Origin: an uncultured Poribacteria bacterium
GTDB lineage: Bacteria; Poribacteria; WGA-4E; WGA-3G
Direction: 5' to 3'
Assembly (NCBI GenBank): GCA_951828385.1
Contig: OX639973.1
Span: 4,641,200 to 4,705,199 of the forward strand
DNA length: 64,000 nucleotides
The notes under the pieces were generated by a model. That model saw only the letters and a program-made list of their open reading frames with translations. It ran no database searches and was not told where the DNA came from. Shown here one piece after another: positions 9,405 to 18,085 of this stretch (the first letter of the stretch is position 1; the number at the start of each line of letters is the position of its first letter). The position numbers and the translations under genes were made by a program.

Positions 9405-9482
9405 TACAGAGTGGGAGGCAGACACGTTACCGGGGCCCGCCCGTTACTTCGGAAGGGGGCGGTAACGCTCTGTATGTCTGCC
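9405..9482 (-). ncRNA. Structured leader with covarying pseudoknot, tnpB copy 1
   Basis: Read on the minus strand, GGCAGACA (9482-9475) pairs with TGTCTGCC (9424-9417), and within it CGTTACCG pairs with CGGTAACG. The 7-base bulge TACAGAG (9474-9468) is exactly complementary to CTCTGTA (9411-9405) downstream of the outer stem, a pseudoknot. The second tnpB has the same architecture with different but still complementary bulge strands. It ends about 30 bases before the tnpB start codon, so it could be the transposon left-end DNA structure, a leader RNA, or both. Confidence 0.65.
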
Positions 9483-9621
9483 AACTTGATACTCTAATTA
9501 TACGACATTTTCATAAGATTGTCAAATCTATTTTGACTTTCAAACGCAATGCCCGTCTACATCCCCTACCTAAAGGCAGCGGGTTTGACGGGGGAGTGCT
9601 AAAAAGTGAGTATTATACTTA

Positions 9622-9772
9622 ACGCCAGTTTGATTAATCACTTCGGATGTGTTGCAGTTCTATTTTCGCATCACAGAGACATCAATTGTAGCACAAACTT
9701 CCCAGTTTGTGGCGTATATGATGTCCATTAACAGTGGACGCTACATAAGTCCAACATTTATCAAACTCACGT
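9622..9772. mobile_element. 151-bp MITE, family 2, copy 1
   Basis: The ends ACGCCAGTTTGAT and ATCAAACTCACGT are 13-bp imperfect inverted repeats. Flanking them is an 8-bp direct repeat TATACTTA (9614-9621 and 9773-9780), a convincing target-site duplication. The interior carries a CACAAACT...AGTTTGTG hairpin also found in family 1. The second copy is at 18086-18235 with a different duplication. No coding capacity. Confidence 0.85.
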
Positions 9773-9902
9773 TATACTTAGTAAAGTATAACACAAGCGC
9801 GGGTAGATGTCAAGTTAGTTGTCAGCCATCAGTGGTCAGCAGTCAGTATGTTGTCCATTTTCTTTGCTGAAGGTTTCCGATAGCTGATGGCTAAAAAACC
9901 AA

Positions 9903-9931
9903 TTGACTTGTGCCTTTTAATAAGGTATACT
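9903..9931 (+). promoter_or_regulatory. Promoter of the livG-livF-lgt operon
   Basis: TTGACT, 17 bases, TATACT. The predicted start lies about 25 bases before the livG-like ATG at 9964. The gap upstream (9781-9902) holds only a TCAG-type repeat tract. Confidence 0.7.
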
Positions 9932-9963
9932 ATAAGAGCAGACACTCTCATGAGGAGACAGAA

Positions 9964-10743
9964 ATGGAAAACACCCGTATACGCCTGCTCGCAATAAACG
10001 AACTCAGTCGGCACTATGGCGGAGTCATCGCATTGTCGGAAGTGACGATGGCGGTGCACCCGGGCCAAATTTTTAGCCTAATCGGACCCAACGGTGCCGG
10101 GAAAACAACGCTCTTTAACTGCGTCACTGGATTGGATAAACCGACACTCGGAAATGTCCAATTCTTAGGCGAACCGATCACCGGCTTCCGGCCCGACGAA
10201 GTCACGGTACTTGGTATCGGTAGGACCTTCCAGAATATACGACTCTTCGCCGAGTTGACCGTCCTTGATAACGTCAAGATCGGTCGGCACCCACGCACAA
10301 AAAGCACATTTATCGGGGCAGTCTTCCACACCCAAGTGCAGAGAAGTGAAGAAGCAACCATCACCGCACGCGCACACGAGATGCTGGAATTCGTCGGGTT
10401 AGACGACATCAGCGACCAGACGGCTGGCAATCTTTCCTACGGGGACCAGCGACGCGTCGAAATCGCCAGAGCCTTGGCAACCGAACCCAGACTGCTACTC
10501 CTTGACGAACCCGCCGCCGGAATGAATCCACAGGAGACACGAGAACTTATTGATCTCATCTATGCAATACGCGAACAAGGTATCACTGTACTTCTCATCG
10601 AACACGATGTTAAACTGGTGATGCAAATCTCCGATTGGGTTACCGTCCTTGACCACGGCGAAAAAATCAGTGAGGGTGAACCGGCAGATGTGCAAAACGA
10701 TGAACGCGTCATTGAGGCGTATTTAGGAACAGCGGAGGAGTAG
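9964..10743 (+). CDS. livG: LivG-type ABC transporter ATP-binding protein
   Basis: The 259-aa product starts at ATG 9964 (MENTRIRLLAINEL), with GAGGAG 6 bases upstream. It has Walker A (GPNGAGKTTLFN), the Q-loop in the LivG-typical stretch GIGRTFQNIRLFAELTVLDN, the signature motif LSYGDQRRVEIARA, and Walker B (LLLLDEPAAGMNP). This is the ATPase class of branched-chain amino acid/urea (HAAT) importers. LivF follows after a few bases, but no permease or binding-protein gene is in the window. The substrate is therefore unknown. Confidence 0.9.
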   Translation: MENTRIRLLAINELSRHYGGVIALSEVTMAVHPGQIFSLIGPNGAGKTTLFNCVTGLDKPTLGNVQFLGEPITGFRPDEVTVLGIGRTFQNIRLFAELTVLDNVKIGRHPRTKSTFIGAVFHTQVQRSEEATITARAHEMLEFVGLDDISDQTAGNLSYGDQRRVEIARALATEPRLLLLDEPAAGMNPQETRELIDLIYAIREQGITVLLIEHDVKLVMQISDWVTVLDHGEKISEGEPADVQNDERVIEAYLGTAEE

Positions 10744-10749
10744 TTAGCA

Positions 10750-11454
10750 GTGCTTGAACTCAGAGACATTCACACCTACTACGGCAACATCCGAGCCGTA
10801 CGCGGCATCTCCATCACCGTCAACAGCGGCGAGATGGTCTGCCTCATTGGGGCAAACGGTGCCGGAAAATCGACGACCCTGATGACGACTTCCGGTATCC
10901 ATACACCCGTCGAAGGCAGCGTCCATTTCGAGGACCGGGACATCACACACACCTCCGCGGAAGAGCGTGTCACGCTCGGTATCTCGCAAGTGCCGGAAGG
11001 ACGACTCATCTTCTCGGATATGACCGTCCTTGAAAACATCGAACTGGGTGCTTACGCGCGAAACGATAAGCAGGGCATCAGAGAAGATATCGACAAAATC
11101 TTCCAATTCTTCCCTGTCCTCCAAGAACGACAGAAACAGCGTGGCGGTAGTCTCAGCGGCGGTGAACAACAGATGTTGGCAATCGGACGTGCACTCATGT
11201 CGCAGCCAAGACTACTTTTGCTCGATGAACCCTCCCTAGGGCTTGCACCCCTCATCGTTAAACAGATTTTTGAAATCATCCAGCAGATCAACGCCGACGG
11301 CACGACGATCCTCCTCGTCGAACAGAACGCACAAATCGCGTTGCAAGTGACCGACAGGGGCTACGTCATGGAGACCGGCGAAATTACAATCGAAGGCACC
11401 TCTGCCGACCTCTTAGCCGATGAACGCGTGCGGCAGGCTTACCTCGGAGAATAG
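10750..11454 (+). CDS. livF: LivF-type ABC transporter ATP-binding protein
   Basis: This 234-aa protein starts at GTG 10750, six bases after the preceding stop, with GGAGG inside the livG end. It has Walker A (GANGAGKSTTLMTTSG), the signature LSGGEQQMLAIGRALM, Walker B (RLLLLDEPSLGLAP) and the H-loop region replaced by the LivF-typical LLVEQNAQIAL. It is the second ATPase of a branched-chain amino acid-type importer. The following lgt gene begins seven bases later, so the three probably share a transcript. Confidence 0.9.
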   Translation: MLELRDIHTYYGNIRAVRGISITVNSGEMVCLIGANGAGKSTTLMTTSGIHTPVEGSVHFEDRDITHTSAEERVTLGISQVPEGRLIFSDMTVLENIELGAYARNDKQGIREDIDKIFQFFPVLQERQKQRGGSLSGGEQQMLAIGRALMSQPRLLLLDEPSLGLAPLIVKQIFEIIQQINADGTTILLVEQNAQIALQVTDRGYVMETGEITIEGTSADLLADERVRQAYLGE

Positions 11455-11460
11455 ATAGCC

Positions 11461-12276
11461 ATGTATCCAACAATCGTCGATTTCGGTTTCGTCGGTATCC
11501 ATAGCTACGGACTGATGTTAGCGACTGCCTTTATTACATCTGTCTTTGTCATGCAACACGAACTGAAACGCCGCGGTTTTGTGCCAGATGTTGCAGCGAC
11601 TATCGTCTTTGCAGCGGCTATCGGTGGGATTGTCGGTGCGAAAATCTATTATGCACTCTTAGACGGTAGAATCACACTTGACGAACTTTTTTCAACGGAC
11701 GGGTTGGTCTGGTACGGCGGCTTCATCGGCGGTTGTCTCGGTGTCCTTATCGTCGTCGTCCGTTCACCGAACCCGACACTCGCCACCATTGATATTATCG
11801 GGCCGACCGTCCTCCTCGGCTACGGAATCGGTCGGATCGGTTGTTTCTTGGCTGGCGATGGCGACTATGGGCCCCCGTCCGATCTCCCTTGGGCAATGGC
11901 ATTTCCAAACGGCACTGTCCCGACAGATGTCCCCGTTCATCCGACACCTGTCTATGAGACACTCATATCCTTCACATTTTTCGGGATCCTCTGGTCGCAG
12001 CGCCGCAAGTTGGAGGACATCTCCGGCGTATTGTCCGGTGTGAGTCTAATCTTGTTGGGTGTGGAGCGATTTTTTGTGGAATTCTGGCGTATCACGCCAC
12101 GCGTATTGGGATGGATGACAGGGGCGCAGATTTTCAGTATTGGCGCATTCATTGTCGGCATCGTTTTGATTTTCTGGGCGCGTTCCCGGCCACCTGTCGA
12201 GGCAGTGGCAGAAGCCGTCGCAGCGGAACCCACCAAACGGGCATCGCCATCCCGCAAACGTCGCAGAAGAAGGTGA
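11461..12276 (+). CDS. lgt: Prolipoprotein diacylglyceryl transferase
   Basis: This 271-aa polytopic membrane enzyme transfers diacylglycerol to the lipobox cysteine of prolipoproteins, the first step of lipoprotein maturation. It carries the Lgt signature (GYGIGRIGCFLAGDGDYG), the N-terminal HSYGLM motif with the catalytic His, and the conserved VHPTPVYE. The C-terminus ends in an unusual basic tail (SRKRRRRR). It fits the presence of lipobox proteins in this window. Confidence 0.93.
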   Translation: MYPTIVDFGFVGIHSYGLMLATAFITSVFVMQHELKRRGFVPDVAATIVFAAAIGGIVGAKIYYALLDGRITLDELFSTDGLVWYGGFIGGCLGVLIVVVRSPNPTLATIDIIGPTVLLGYGIGRIGCFLAGDGDYGPPSDLPWAMAFPNGTVPTDVPVHPTPVYETLISFTFFGILWSQRRKLEDISGVLSGVSLILLGVERFFVEFWRITPRVLGWMTGAQIFSIGAFIVGIVLIFWARSRPPVEAVAEAVAAEPTKRASPSRKRRRRR

Positions 12277-12390
12277 TTAGTTATCAGTACTCAGTTATCA
12301 GTACTCAGTTAAGAATTCTTTCCTGACAACTGATAACTAAAAGATTTTTCGCAGAAAAATCGTACTGACAACTATATACCTTATATAAGG
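12277..12390. repeat. Foldback TCAG repeat plus GATTTTTCGCAGAAAAATC hairpin
   Basis: TTAGTTATCAG and its exact complement CTGATAACTAA enclose further TCAG repeats downstream of lgt, so the gap can fold on itself. It is followed by the perfect 8-bp hairpin GATTTTTC-GCA-GAAAAATC. The hairpin block recurs near 23045 and 37517 with the same following bases, marking a dispersed repeat. Confidence 0.6.
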
Positions 12391-12408
12391 GAGGAACCCC
12401 AAAGAAAC

Positions 12409-13149
12409 GTGCAAACAAAACGGATATGCCTCTGGTCGGGCCCCCGGAACGTCTCCACCGCCCTCATGTACGCCTTCGCACAACGCAGCGATACGCGCGT
12501 CATTGACGAACCGCTCTACGCACACTACCTCCACACAAAATACGGCGCAGATGCTGCCGATAGCACACATCCGGCTACCGCTGAAGTCCTCGCATCGATG
12601 GCAACAGACGCAACGGAAGTGGTCCGTGATGTCATCCTCGGTCCCTGCGACAAACCTGTGCTGTTCATGAAACAGATGGCGCACCATCTCATCGAGATAG
12701 ATCTCGGCTTCCTCGAACAGACCGTCAACATCTTTCTCATCCGTGACCCGAAAGAGATGCTCCCCTCCCTTGCGAAGGTCATCGGTCCCCCGACGCTTGC
12801 TGACACCGGACTCAAAACGCAGCACGATCTGCTCATCTCGTTGCGCGCTGCCGGACAATCGCCACCGATTCTTGATGCGCAGTTGCTTTTAGAGGACCCG
12901 CGTAGTGTCTTGTGCCAGCTCTGCGAACGGCTCGGTTTACGCTTTGAAGCGTCAATGTTATCGTGGGAGGCGGGTGGTAATCCTGCGGATGGCGTCTGGG
13001 CACCGTATTGGTATGGCAACGTCCATCGGAGTACCGGTTTCGCGCCCTACCGTCCGAAATCGGATCCGTTTCCTGCAGTATTAGAAGATGTGTTAACGGC
13101 GTGTTCGCCACATTATGAAACCCTCCGCCGGGATGCGATCCATCCGTAG
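12409..13149 (+). CDS. Sulfotransferase-family protein
   Basis: This 246-aa protein starts at GTG 12409 behind a GGGAGG motif about 18 bases upstream. The N-terminus RICLWSGPRNVSTALMYAF is the PAPS 5'-phosphosulfate-binding loop typical of a widespread prokaryotic sulfotransferase-like family, and LFMKQMAHHLIE and FLIRDPKEMLPSL match its later conserved blocks, including the 3'-phosphate-binding region. The natural acceptor is unknown for most members. It stands alone between a repeat tract and a 222-bp foldback element. Confidence 0.78.
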   Translation: MQTKRICLWSGPRNVSTALMYAFAQRSDTRVIDEPLYAHYLHTKYGADAADSTHPATAEVLASMATDATEVVRDVILGPCDKPVLFMKQMAHHLIEIDLGFLEQTVNIFLIRDPKEMLPSLAKVIGPPTLADTGLKTQHDLLISLRAAGQSPPILDAQLLLEDPRSVLCQLCERLGLRFEASMLSWEAGGNPADGVWAPYWYGNVHRSTGFAPYRPKSDPFPAVLEDVLTACSPHYETLRRDAIHP

Positions 13150-13368
13150 GTTGGGTTGAATGTGTACGTGCGAAATGTCCGTGAAATCTACTATGCTGAT
13201 ATATGAGACGGTGTTAGCAAAACCCAACGTTATAGGATCAACGTTTTGGGAGCAGCGCGAGTCAGGCGTTGGGTTTCACTGGGTATTAGGTTAATGCGTT
13301 ATGTATGGAGGTCCCTTATTTTTTCTATTTTTTTCAGGGTTTTGGTGTGATGGGTTCAACCCAACTTA
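13147..13368. mobile_element. 222-bp foldback element with GTTGGGTTGAA ends
   Basis: TAGGTTGGGTTGAA (13147-13160) and TTCAACCCAACTTA (13355-13368) are inverted repeats matching at 13 of 14 positions. Within them AAACCCAACG and CGTTGGGTTT form a second inverted pair. The element fills the gap between two convergent genes and encodes nothing obvious. It looks like a MITE, but with a single copy in the window this is an inference. Confidence 0.6.
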
Positions 13369-13374
13369 CGATGC

Positions 13375-16300
13375 TTACCGATCCTCCTCGCCGATGAGAT
13401 CGGCGAGTTGCTTAAAGAGTCGGTCTACCTCTGCGCCATTTTTCTCGTTTGTCTGGCGGATCTGCTGCAAAATCTCCTTCGCCGTCATCTGTTCCTCACC
13501 ATTCGCCGGGAGCTCACCGTTTGTAGGTAACCCGAGCAGGAGTACATCCAACACCTGATCAAACGTCTTCGCTTTATCCACTGCTGCCAGTTCATTCGAA
13601 CCTGCCTTCACGACGACCATTCGCAACTTCGGACGCCTCGGTTTGCCATCGTCAACGTTTGCCTTTTCACCTTTCTTCGCTTTCGGTTTTTTCGCTTGCA
13701 GATAGATGGCCTCAATATAGAACAGCGTGTCCTCAACCGGAATGATTAACAGATTCCCGCGGATAACATCACTCGTTTTATCCCAGTCCAGCTGTAGCCC
13801 TCCGGTTTCTTTATCAATGTCTTCTTCCACTTGTGTGGGGCCTACGATGCCCGCATTATCAGGCAAAATATAGACCGTACGTTCCCCGTAGTGCGGATGG
13901 TCACAGCGCGTCACCATCCACGCTTTGAGGTTTTTCTCCTTGTCGGGCGGCGTAAAGGCGATCATGTTCACAAACTCGACCTTCTCCTCACCGGGCAGCT
14001 TAAGCATCGCGTAGTAAGGCATCATCTCTTGGTCGGCTTTTAACGAGTAGTATGTCTCTTTCGGGATGGACCAGCGGTTGTTGGTTCCATGAAATGATTT
14101 TGATTCTTGGTGATAATCCCCATATAACTTTGCTTGAATCCGCGTCAAGTAGTCGGGATACCGTAGGTGCGCCGCTAACCCAGTTGGCATCTCCTTTAAT
14201 GTTTTAAAGAGGTTCGGAAACGCCTGCTGGTACGTCTGCATCACTGCTTCATCTTCCTTGACAGCATAGAAGTTTACTTCACCGGTATAGGCGTTAACGA
14301 CCGCGACCCCTGAATTGCGGATGTAATTGAATATATTAAAATCCGGCTCGTCATATAATTCACTGTTTGTCAGCTGCGTCTTATCGTCGATGTACATCTG
14401 TGAGTTCGGGTAATACCGGCTGGTTACATAGAAGTCGATAATCCAGTATAACTGTCCATCATTAATTACGATGTAAGGGTCAGGATCATAATTGAGGAAG
14501 GGCGCGATATATGAAACGCGGTCTCGGACGAGCCGATCGCCGCGGCGGGTACCGATCTTCCGCCGGAACATGATGCGGCTCTCTGAAGTCACACGATGTG
14601 AGCGCAGGATTGGGAAGAAGTCGAGTCGGAGTGCAAAACAGAGTCGCCGGAACCAGCCGCCGACGAGTATCCCGCCGTCGCCTTTGTAGGTGTGCCGTTG
14701 CCACTCCGGTACTTCGGACCCGGCGGCCTCAACGGGGTCAGCGTCGCTATCGCTACTTGTCTCGCTGCTGCTTGCACTTGGCCGCGTATTGACAATTGCA
14801 TAGTCGTGTGTCATTTCGCCGTAGTAAATCTCTGGACGTTTCACATCAAGTTCAGCATATCTGCTCTCTACCGGCGCGTTCTTCACCCAAAAGTCTGGCA
14901 ACCCTTGACCAATGAATTCGTTAACCGGTGCGACACACACGCCGAACCCGTTGGTAAATTCCAGTTTCCGGCGGTACCAACCTGTAACGCTCGCTACTGG
15001 ATCAATTTCACGTGCAGCGATCAACACCTGTCGGTACTCACCGTTTACCATGTACCGGTCTACATCTGTGTAGGGATGAAAGTCGTAATTCCGAATAATT
15101 TGGTCTTCGCGGAGTGCCTCATGGAGCACACGCCGATCCCACAACTGAATGTTGTCTTTGATTTCGGCGTTTTTCGTTATCATCTCTAATGTTGCTGGGG
15201 CTTTCGCTGGTTCCCAGGTCACTGTCTGAAGCGTATCAAGTTCAAATGCCCGACGCGTCTCTTCAATGTGGCGTTGTAAGTAAACAGCCTCTTTATCATA
15301 GGCATCGACGCGCAATTGCCATACATAGAGACCGAGTGGATAGATATGAAGCAACAGGACATAACTCAATCCCCACACCCCTGTCGTCACGTACCACAGT
15401 AGCCGGCGCCGCCAGAAGATGTTAAAAACGATAACGATAGCAATTCCTATCAGCACCCCACAATAAATCTGGGTTGCGCTCTCAAGATGCGCATCCGTAT
15501 AAAACAGCCCGTGCAGTGAGGTCATCCCTTCTGACAGCGGCCGCTTGTAAACCTTGCCCCACAAGTTCGCATAACTCCTCCAGCCGCTCACAAGCAGCAG
15601 CAAGAGCCACAAAGCCGTCCCGTGAAAAATAATATGCCGTTTCACACGCGACATCGTGTGCGCATCCCGACGGTAGTAGAAATTATACAGTAGCCCAACA
15701 ACGATACACGTCACCCAAAGCAGAATCTGTACCCAAAGACTCATCCATTTGTGCATCGGGTAACTAAACAGATAGAAATTCCGGTCTTTCCCGAAATGGA
15801 GACCCGCTTCTGCAGGCACCGCTTCTGCCTCCGCTTCGCTGTCCGGGGCTGCAGCATCTGGCTCGCCAGCGACGGCTGCAACAGCACTATCGGGTTGATG
15901 CAGGAACCGGAGCGCGATGTCGTCGAGCAGGAGCATCGGTGTCGCCATCAGCAACCCCAGCACAATGGTGATCCCTATAACCGTTCGATGGAAAGAGAAC
16001 GTGCGTGTATGCGTCCAGCGTCGGAACTCACGCGATTCTGGACACAGCATATTCGCAATCGCGGCGTTGATGTTCATAAACCCTGCCGCAACGATGAAGC
16101 AGAGCGCGAAGAACCCCCAGCGGATTTTATGGAGTCCCCAGAATACGGTGGTGTAGCCGAGGTTCTCGTACAAGAGATGCTCTGTATAGAGCCACGCCAA
16201 CGGGTAAAAAGTGCTGATTCCAATGATGCCGCTCAAACCCCAGAGAAGATATGCTTGCAATTTACTGTGCCGATCCCGCCGGTAGTAGTCGCCGCGTCGG

Positions 16301-16383
16301 TACCGGAAGATACCCCATACAAAGGTAACACTCACGAGGAGCGCGCTGAGCACTAATTGTGCGATTGCGAGATTTGCTGTCAT
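13375..16383 (-). CDS. UPF0182-family large membrane protein
   Basis: The product is 1002 aa when started at ATG 16383 (MTANLAIA), which has AGGAGG 10 bases upstream; an ATG eight codons earlier overlaps that ribosome site. The N-terminal ~370 residues hold about seven transmembrane helices, and the remaining ~600 form a soluble domain on one side of the membrane. An Ala/Glu-rich insert (AVAGEPDAAAPDSEAEAEA) lies near residues 185-205. Motifs such as DFHPYTDVDRYMVNGEYR and GVCVAPVNEF fit the UPF0182 family. No molecular function is established for the family. Confidence 0.85.
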   Translation of the reverse strand: MTANLAIAQLVLSALLVSVTFVWGIFRYRRGDYYRRDRHSKLQAYLLWGLSGIIGISTFYPLAWLYTEHLLYENLGYTTVFWGLHKIRWGFFALCFIVAAGFMNINAAIANMLCPESREFRRWTHTRTFSFHRTVIGITIVLGLLMATPMLLLDDIALRFLHQPDSAVAAVAGEPDAAAPDSEAEAEAVPAEAGLHFGKDRNFYLFSYPMHKWMSLWVQILLWVTCIVVGLLYNFYYRRDAHTMSRVKRHIIFHGTALWLLLLLVSGWRSYANLWGKVYKRPLSEGMTSLHGLFYTDAHLESATQIYCGVLIGIAIVIVFNIFWRRRLLWYVTTGVWGLSYVLLLHIYPLGLYVWQLRVDAYDKEAVYLQRHIEETRRAFELDTLQTVTWEPAKAPATLEMITKNAEIKDNIQLWDRRVLHEALREDQIIRNYDFHPYTDVDRYMVNGEYRQVLIAAREIDPVASVTGWYRRKLEFTNGFGVCVAPVNEFIGQGLPDFWVKNAPVESRYAELDVKRPEIYYGEMTHDYAIVNTRPSASSSETSSDSDADPVEAAGSEVPEWQRHTYKGDGGILVGGWFRRLCFALRLDFFPILRSHRVTSESRIMFRRKIGTRRGDRLVRDRVSYIAPFLNYDPDPYIVINDGQLYWIIDFYVTSRYYPNSQMYIDDKTQLTNSELYDEPDFNIFNYIRNSGVAVVNAYTGEVNFYAVKEDEAVMQTYQQAFPNLFKTLKEMPTGLAAHLRYPDYLTRIQAKLYGDYHQESKSFHGTNNRWSIPKETYYSLKADQEMMPYYAMLKLPGEEKVEFVNMIAFTPPDKEKNLKAWMVTRCDHPHYGERTVYILPDNAGIVGPTQVEEDIDKETGGLQLDWDKTSDVIRGNLLIIPVEDTLFYIEAIYLQAKKPKAKKGEKANVDDGKPRRPKLRMVVVKAGSNELAAVDKAKTFDQVLDVLLLGLPTNGELPANGEEQMTAKEILQQIRQTNEKNGAEVDRLFKQLADLIGEEDR

Positions 16384-16629
16384 GATGAGAAAGCCTCCTA
16401 TATACATTAATTATAACATAGTTCTATCGCATTGCGCAAATTGGTTGTTGTCAGTCAAAAGACCGTCATCACCCTCATGCGTCTGAGCTGTGATTTATCT
16501 TATCTTCGGTGTCAAAACCCCCGTGCTTTAGCTGGGGGATGTAGACACCGCCTTAGTGCATTAGACCAAACCTTTGAAAAAAGATTTGACATTGTGTTGA
16601 AAGTGTGGTTTAATTAATGGTATCACACT

Positions 16630-16709
16630 GACAGACATAATCAGCGTTACCGCCCCCTTCCGAGTAACGGGCGGGGACCCCGGTAGCGTGTCTGTCTACC
16701 TACTGATTA
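16630..16709 (+). ncRNA. Structured leader with covarying pseudoknot, tnpB copy 2
   Basis: GACAGACA (16630-16637) pairs with TGTCTGTC (16689-16696), and CGTTACCG pairs with CGGTAGCG through one T-G wobble. The bulge TAATCAG (16638-16644) is exactly complementary to CTGATTA (16703-16709). In copy 1 these strands are TACAGAG and CTCTGTA, so the pairing is kept while the sequence is not. The outer stem also shows one compensatory G-C to A-T change. Alternative inner pairings (CGTTAC with GTAACG) are possible. Confidence 0.68.
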
Positions 16710-16738
16710 GAGGTTAAAAGTGTGGCGTGTGAATCTCT

Positions 16739-17950
16739 ATGCGAAACACGAAACATAAACTTTTTTACGATAAGACGTTGAAGTCTCTGCATAACGATTT
16801 TGATATTTGCGGCATTGTGCGTAATCATTTCATTGCGTTGTGTATGCGTTACTTCCGCAGATATGGGAAAGGTCTTTCGTATGCTAAAATGTCTGCTCAT
16901 TTGACGAAGCTCAAGAAACTTGAGAAATACAAGCATTGGAATATTCCGTACTCGTGGGCATTACAAAATGTTTTGAAGCGATTAGCCCAATCTTTTCGTG
17001 AAATGAAAACGCTCGGCAGAGGACACCCGCACTTCAAGTCCTGTAAGAAACACAAAGGTATGACCTTTCGCGGTGGACAGGTCAAATTTGAATATCTTTT
17101 ACCGAAGCAGAAAAACGAAAGAAATCACCCGACGTATCGTATTCGCCTCAATGGTCGTTGGTATCGTTTTGCTTTACACCGTCCGATAGAGGGCAAAATC
17201 ATACAAGTTCAAGTAACACGAGATGCCCTCGGAGACGTGTATATCACCCTCACAGAAGCATGTAATGAAGTTAGACCGGAACCCAAGACGGGTCAAGCCG
17301 AAGGGTTCGATATGGGTATTAAAGACTTCCTAACTGGCAGTGATGGTGAACGCTATACCTCTCCTATGTTCTACAAACAAAACGCGAATAAGTTAGCGAA
17401 AGCCCAAAAAGTGCATTCCCGCAAGGTCAAAGGTTCTAACAACAGAGAGCGAGAACGCAAGAACGTGGCGCGTATCCACAAAAAGACTGAAAATCAGAGA
17501 ACGGACCACCATTGGAAACTTGCCATAGACCTGTGTCAAAAGTTTGATATACTGTTCTTTGAAGACCTGAACCTTCGCGGTATGAAAGCACTCTTTGGTA
17601 AACAAGTTTCGGATCTTGCCTTCGGTGCGTTCATGCGGAAACTCAAACACCAATCTAATAAACGCAATCGTTTTGTATTTACGATTGGACGCTGGACACC
17701 GACGACAAAATGCTGTTGTGTTTGTAATCATAAAAACGACAATCTCACTTTAGAAGATAGAGAGTGGACGTGTCGAAAGTGTGATACACACCTGGACCGC
17801 GACCAGAACGCTGCGATGAACATACTTAAGGAAGGGGTAGCTTCCTTTGGCTTAGGCGTTGTAAGACCTATCGTTTTGCTTGGCAAAATAGTCGGCTACT
17901 CCGTTGAAGCGTCCAGTTCGCTTCTGAAATCCACAATCGCTTTCGCATAA
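16739..17950 (+). CDS. tnpB: TnpB, RNA-guided RuvC nuclease of IS605 type
   Basis: This 403-aa TnpB protein has intact RuvC motifs: Asp in AEGFDMGIKDF, Glu in LFFEDLNLRGM, and Asp in DRDQNAAMNIL. The four-Cys ribbon (CCVCNHKN ... CRKCDTHLDRD) is complete. It extends about 35 residues beyond the third motif, longer than copy 1; this 3' end overlaps the expected omega/re-RNA region. An in-frame TGA lies nine bases before ATG 16739, supporting the start. It is divergent from the first TnpB although the two leaders and ends are well conserved. Confidence 0.92.
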   Translation: MRNTKHKLFYDKTLKSLHNDFDICGIVRNHFIALCMRYFRRYGKGLSYAKMSAHLTKLKKLEKYKHWNIPYSWALQNVLKRLAQSFREMKTLGRGHPHFKSCKKHKGMTFRGGQVKFEYLLPKQKNERNHPTYRIRLNGRWYRFALHRPIEGKIIQVQVTRDALGDVYITLTEACNEVRPEPKTGQAEGFDMGIKDFLTGSDGERYTSPMFYKQNANKLAKAQKVHSRKVKGSNNRERERKNVARIHKKTENQRTDHHWKLAIDLCQKFDILFFEDLNLRGMKALFGKQVSDLAFGAFMRKLKHQSNKRNRFVFTIGRWTPTTKCCCVCNHKNDNLTLEDREWTCRKCDTHLDRDQNAAMNILKEGVASFGLGVVRPIVLLGKIVGYSVEASSSLLKSTIAFA

Positions 17951-18054
17951 CTTTGCGGAGGTTTCCCCCATGCTTTAGCTGGGGGTCTATCACGTGATTT
18001 ATTTTCTTAGTCCCGGTTCAGACAATTAAACTGACAAAGAAATCGAAAACACGC

Positions 18055-18083
18055 TTGACAAAAAACCGCATTTACCGTATAAT
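18055..18083 (+). promoter_or_regulatory. Consensus promoter hit by MITE copy 2
   Basis: TTGACA (18055-18060), 17 bases, TATAAT (18078-18083). The MITE begins at 18086, and the octamer TATAATTA containing the -10 is its target duplication. The promoter now reads into the MITE. Confidence 0.65.
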
Positions 18084-18085
18084 TA

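Larger units (their letters stand above)
8177..9590 (-). mobile_element. IS605-type element 1 (tnpB only, no tnpA)
   Basis: The element is bounded by related foldback ends. At the tnpB 3' side a hairpin CTACC-TTTA-GGTAG lies at 8181-8201. At the 5' side a CTTTAG-centred hairpin at 9563-9583 is followed by GGGGATGTAGAC. The same arrangement (CTTTAGCTGGGG hairpin, then GGGGATGTAGAC at the left end) bounds the second element near 16.5-18 kb. There is no Y1 transposase, so it depends on TnpA in trans. By family knowledge the tnpB 3' end plus right-end hairpin would be the omega/re-RNA scaffold, with the guide taken from the flank beyond 8180. Confidence 0.75.
16510..17990 (+). mobile_element. IS605-type element 2 (tnpB only, no tnpA)
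   Basis: Both ends carry almost the same foldback: CCCCCGTGCTTTAGCTGGGGG at 16518-16538 and CCCCCATGCTTTAGCTGGGGG at 17965-17985. Only a tnpB gene lies between. The left end is followed by GGGGATGTAGAC as in element 1. The bases before both left ends read GTCAAA, a candidate for the family's TAM or cleavage site. No Y1 transposase is present. Confidence 0.8.
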
